Source of the DNA: Anaerolineae bacterium
Lineage (GTDB): Bacteria > Chloroflexota > Anaerolineae > JAAYZQ01
Assembly (NCBI GenBank): GCA_016926595.1
Contig: JAFGOG010000538.1
Span: 1-5,799 of the forward strand
Direction: 5' to 3'
Length of the DNA stretch: 5,799 nt
The position numbers were made by a program, and so were the translations under genes. The notes under the pieces were generated by a model. That model had not been told where the DNA came from. It saw nothing but the letters and a program-made list of their open reading frames with translations, and ran no database searches. Below are positions 5,051 to 5,799 of this stretch, in pieces (the stretch's first letter is position 1; each line of letters starts with the position of its first letter).

Positions 5051-5799
5051 CTACATCCCTCCCTGCGCTGCCCGCTCTGATTGCGCTTTGGAGCTCGCCT
5101 TGCTCGCAGCGACCGCCTTTTGCGCAGCCTCAGCCAGCGTAGCGGCCGTGATCATGTTGGCGCTGGCCAGCAACGCCCGGCCCTCTTCTTCATTAGTCCC
5201 AACCAGTCGGGCCACCATCGGCACCTTCGTCGGCACTTCTTGCAGCGCCTCCAAGATACCTTTGGCCACCTCGTCGCAGCGGGTAATGCCGCCAAAGATG
5301 TTGAAAAGCACCGCCTTGACATTTGGATCGGACAGGATAATGCGCAGTGCAGCGGCCACCTTGTCAGCCTGTGCTCCACCGCCGATGTCCAAAAAGTTGG
5401 CAGGGGCACCGCCATACAGCTTGGTGATGTCCATAGTGGCCATAGCCAGCCCTGCGCCGTTCACCATGCAGCCGATCTCGCCGTCCAGCTTGACGTAGCT
5501 CAGGCCGTGGCGGCGGGCCTCCTGCTCCTCTGGGGTTTCCTCGTCGGCGTCGCGCATCTCGGCCAGCTCAAAGTGGCGGAACAGCGCGTTGTCGTCGAGC
5601 AGGATCTTGCCGTCCACCGCCAACAGCTTGCCGCTGCCCGTCACCACCAGTGGATTGATCTCGGCCAGCGAGGCGTCGCATCCGACAAAGGCGTTGTATA
5701 GCCCCTCGGCGATCTTGCAGAAATCACGTGACAGGTCCTTGGGCAGCCCAATACCGAACGCCAGCTCCCGGCCCTGATACTGCTGCAAGCCTAGGAAAG
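5051..5799 (-). CDS. sucC: Succinyl-CoA synthetase, beta subunit, 5' end outside window
   Basis: The C-terminal 248 residues of the ADP-forming beta subunit. The frame runs unbroken to the window edge (FLG precedes the TTG at 5788), so that TTG is not the true start; about one third of a usual 390-residue SucC is missing. Visible family landmarks are [20 protein letters not shown] (end of the ATP-grasp region), [16 protein letters not shown] (start of the ligase domain), [14 protein letters not shown], and [20 protein letters not shown]. The ligase domain pairs with SucD to make the active site. The tail after AAQKAVAA is extended by an Ala/Ser/Lys-rich stretch ([17 protein letters not shown]) with no obvious repeat origin. 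The 3' end carries the sucD Shine-Dalgarno. It is the first operon gene visible; any promoter lies further right. Confidence 0.96.
   Translation of the reverse strand, partial: FLGLQQYQGRELAFGIGLPKDLSRDFCKIAEGLYNAFVGCDASLAEINPLVVTGSGKLLAVDGKILLDDNALFRHFELAEMRDADEETPEEQEARRHGLSYVKLDGEIGCMVNGAGLAMATMDITKLYGGAPANFLDIGGGAQADKVAAALRIILSDPNVKAVLFNIFGGITRCDEVAKGILEALQEVPTKVPMVARLVGTNEEEGRALLASANMITAATLAEAAQKAVAASKASSKAQSERAAQGGM
5057..5063 (-). promoter_or_regulatory. sucD ribosome binding site inside the sucC 3' end
   Basis: GGGAGGG on the minus strand ends 8 bases before the sucD ATG and lies within the last codons of sucC. It supports the ATG at 5048 over any internal start. Confidence 0.8.

Noticed and set aside
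4221..5498. A 425-codon open frame on the plus strand opposite sucD and sucC
   Set aside because: It is antisense to two unmistakable enzymes; the translation has no recognisable family features and long antisense frames are common in GC-rich coding DNA.
5786..5788. TTG as the start of sucC
   Set aside because: The frame continues to the window edge and the N-terminal ATP-grasp region expected for SucC is missing, so this is an internal codon.

Overview
This is an operon segment written entirely on the minus strand, from a GC-rich bacterium that handles 2-oxoacids with ferredoxin. Six genes are packed with gaps of 2 to 8 bases, in transcription order (right to left): sucC (5' end outside the window), sucD, a 2x[4Fe-4S] ferredoxin subunit (korD-like), korA, a fused korB-korC, and a flavin/iron-sulfur oxidoreductase of HdrA-GltD type (3' end outside the window). 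There is no intergenic stretch above 8 bases, no RNA gene, and no visible promoter or terminator.

The first five genes form a pathway module. The 2-oxoacid:ferredoxin oxidoreductase (KorA, KorBC, KorD) interconverts 2-oxoglutarate plus CoA with succinyl-CoA, CO2 and reduced ferredoxin. Succinyl-CoA synthetase (SucCD) couples succinyl-CoA to succinate and a nucleoside triphosphate. The module fits an oxidative TCA step using ferredoxin instead of NAD, or the same step in the reductive direction; sequence alone does not fix the direction. The last gene, with an N-terminal flavoprotein-like fold, a ferredoxin motif, a GltD-type Fe-S domain and a second nucleotide-binding fold, is a plausible electron outlet between ferredoxin and a pyridine nucleotide.

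The unusual part is at the left end (131-1003). Four copies of a 22-bp palindromic mini-repeat, GTCCC(C/T)-loop-GGGGATCT-(G/C)CGT, lie within 870 bp, three in one orientation and one in the other, every one inside an open coding frame. Three sit inside the HdrA-GltD gene (one expanded into an exact 63-bp tandem mosaic, one next to an ATTTTCG tandem repeat in an interdomain linker) and one supplies the last codons of korBC. A different dispersed-repeat-like palindrome forms the tail of korA (2641-2669). The repeats are read in different frames and orientations without breaking any gene, so they look like mobile or copied mini-elements tolerated as protein tails and linkers.

Taxonomy is uncertain. 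Gene content, GC richness and repeat style recall Chloroflexota (Anaerolineae-like) or similar environmental anaerobes, but this is an impression from memory. I found no defence system, CRISPR array or wholly new pathway; the repeat capture and the fused proteins are what deserve a second look.
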